A stretch of 64,000 nucleotides of DNA, taken from JAEUHQ01 sp964538915. GTDB taxonomy: Bacteria > Planctomycetota > UBA1135 > UBA2386. A program made the translations under genes and the position numbers. The stretch lies in contig CAZIFB010000019.1 in NCBI GenBank assembly GCA_964538915.1, positions 1 through 64,000 of the forward strand. Direction: 5' to 3'. This document shows positions 63,179 to 64,000 of this stretch, piece by piece (the first letter of the stretch is position 1; each line of letters starts with the position of its first letter). A model generated the notes under the pieces. The model was not told the DNA's origin, did no database searches, and saw only the letters and a list, made by a program, of their open reading frames with translations.

Positions 63179-64000
63179 TCAGCTGCCGAAGGTCAACTTG
63201 CTCTTGTCCCACCACTCCTGCCACCGCTGCACCGCCCGCGCCCGCTGGTCCTTCGACACTCCCGCGTCGAACGGGAACTTCTGTCCCGTGACCTCGCGCA
63301 GCGAGCGCCACGCCTGCTCGCGCACGAGTTCGTCGGCATCCGTGAGAGCCGTCAGCAGCGATTCCACGACTTCCGGACGCTTGTGCTCCTGCAGCCCCTC
63401 GACGGTCAGTCGCCGCACGTACGAATCGGGATCTCGCGCGAGCGGGAGGATGTGAGGCAGGATCGCCGGGTTCTTGCTCCGCACGAGGGCGTCGACCGCC
63501 TCGAAACGGATCGCGGGATCGGTCGACTGCAGCTTGCGCACGTGTTCGCCGAGCGGCCCCGTCATCAAGTCGTTGGCTCCGGCATCGGCCGGACTCACGG
63601 GCGTCGGAGCCGGCGGTTCGACGTTCGGAGCGCTCGCGACGGAGCCGCCGCTCACGCGCAGTTCCGCGATCGCCGCAGCCTGCCGCTGCAGCTGCTGGCG
63701 CAGGTCCTCGAACAAGGGGCGATAGTCGATCGCCGTTGCGGCCGTGGTGCGGACATCGCGCTGCACCCCCCCGACCTCCTTCTGCACACCGCCCAGGATC
63801 TCACGCACTTCGGCCGAATCCCGCTGCATGGCCCCCGTCGCCGCGGCGAGGCGCTCGCCGAGCGCATCGAGGTCCGCACGACGCGCGGTCCCGTCCATCG
63901 CGACGTCGACCCGCTGGATCGCGTCGTGGTCCGAGCCGACGAGCTGTACGAGTTGTTTGTGGTCGAGCAGCCTGCGCGCATCCGCCGACGCGACCTGGTG
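63179..64000 (-). CDS. HEAT-repeat protein, 5' end beyond window
   Basis: At least 273 residues; the frame is open to the window edge, so the start lies outside. The visible N-terminal part is coiled-coil (ALGERLAAATGAMQRDSAEV), followed by a Pro-rich linker (PNVEPPAPTPVSPADAG) and HEAT units (RFEAVDALVRSKNPAILPHI, YVRRLTVEGLQEHKRPEVVE, LVREQAWRSLREVTGQ). The tail VTGQKF...WQEWWDKSK matches those of two other proteins in the window. Function unknown; a signal peptide or membrane anchor, if any, would be outside the window. Confidence 0.72.
   Translation of the reverse strand, partial: HQVASADARRLLDHKQLVQLVGSDHDAIQRVDVAMDGTARRADLDALGERLAAATGAMQRDSAEVREILGGVQKEVGGVQRDVRTTAATAIDYRPLFEDLRQQLQRQAAAIAELRVSGGSVASAPNVEPPAPTPVSPADAGANDLMTGPLGEHVRKLQSTDPAIRFEAVDALVRSKNPAILPHILPLARDPDSYVRRLTVEGLQEHKRPEVVESLLTALTDADELVREQAWRSLREVTGQKFPFDAGVSKDQRARAVQRWQEWWDKSKLTFGS

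Overview
The window reads as a chromosomal segment from a high-GC, Gram-negative-type bacterium, most likely a member of Planctomycetota or a close relative. This is an inference from gene content: an ECF sigma factor beside a Ser/Thr kinase, several large secreted proteins with no clear family, a ResB/CcsA cytochrome c system, HEAT-repeat exported proteins with a W-rich C-terminus, and a mix of SD-led and SD-less starts. No search was run. I see no rRNA, insertion sequence, prophage or CRISPR array. The strand is densely coded, and many neighbours overlap by 4 nt (ATGA/GTGA) or 1 nt (TGATG), which suggests long translationally coupled operons.

Layout. 1-4.2 kb (+): end of gatA, gatB, a secreted thioredoxin-fold protein and a secreted serine beta-lactamase-like hydrolase. 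4.2-5.5 kb (-): an FtsQ-like protein and a small unknown protein. 5.7-7.8 kb (+): a Ski2-type helicase. 7.8-17.3 kb (-): an isoprenoid/NADP operon (prenyl synthase, dxs, nadK) preceded by exported unknowns, including a 750-residue TPR lipoprotein with an HExxH motif. 17.4-21.3 kb: a pseudo-receiver, an ECF-like sigma factor, a GAF/histidine kinase/receiver hybrid and two small unknowns. 21.4-21.7 kb: tRNA-His and tRNA-Lys with a strong hairpin. 21.8-23.6 kb (-): an MglA-type GTPase fused to a complete histidine kinase. 23.6-29.4 kb: an M16-like exported protein coupled to a tandem ABC ATPase, a TlpA-like protein, a polytopic membrane protein, RidA and coaD. 29.4-34.6 kb: comEC facing a TPR protein and an S9 peptidase. 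34.7-37.5 kb (+): a coupled type II secretion pseudopilin set (G, H, I, J), followed directly by four perfect 110-bp tandem repeats. 37.9-42.3 kb (-): serS, a secreted unknown and a rhomboid protease. 42.4 kb (+): folD with an unusual active site. 43.2-49.5 kb (-): CcsA, ResB, a lipoprotein, a long-chain prenyl synthase, tatA and a membrane HEAT protein. 49.5-51.6 kb (-): sucD (broken only by a 10-N assembly gap) and sucC. 51.8-64 kb: a lipoprotein on +, then a long minus-strand run: HEAT protein, pyk, rplM, rpsI, yebC, degenerate GGDEF protein, FHA-like coiled-coil protein, an unknown, Ser/Thr kinase, ECF sigma factor, zinc-finger anti-sigma candidate and a coiled-coil membrane protein.

The items that look least like known systems are the GTPase-histidine kinase fusion (21762-23558), the perfect 110-bp array (37472-37923), the kinase/sigma/zinc-finger/FHA signalling block (53157-58720), the FolD that lacks its catalytic lysine, and the repeated L-x-A|Q signal peptide end shared by most non-lipoprotein exported proteins.
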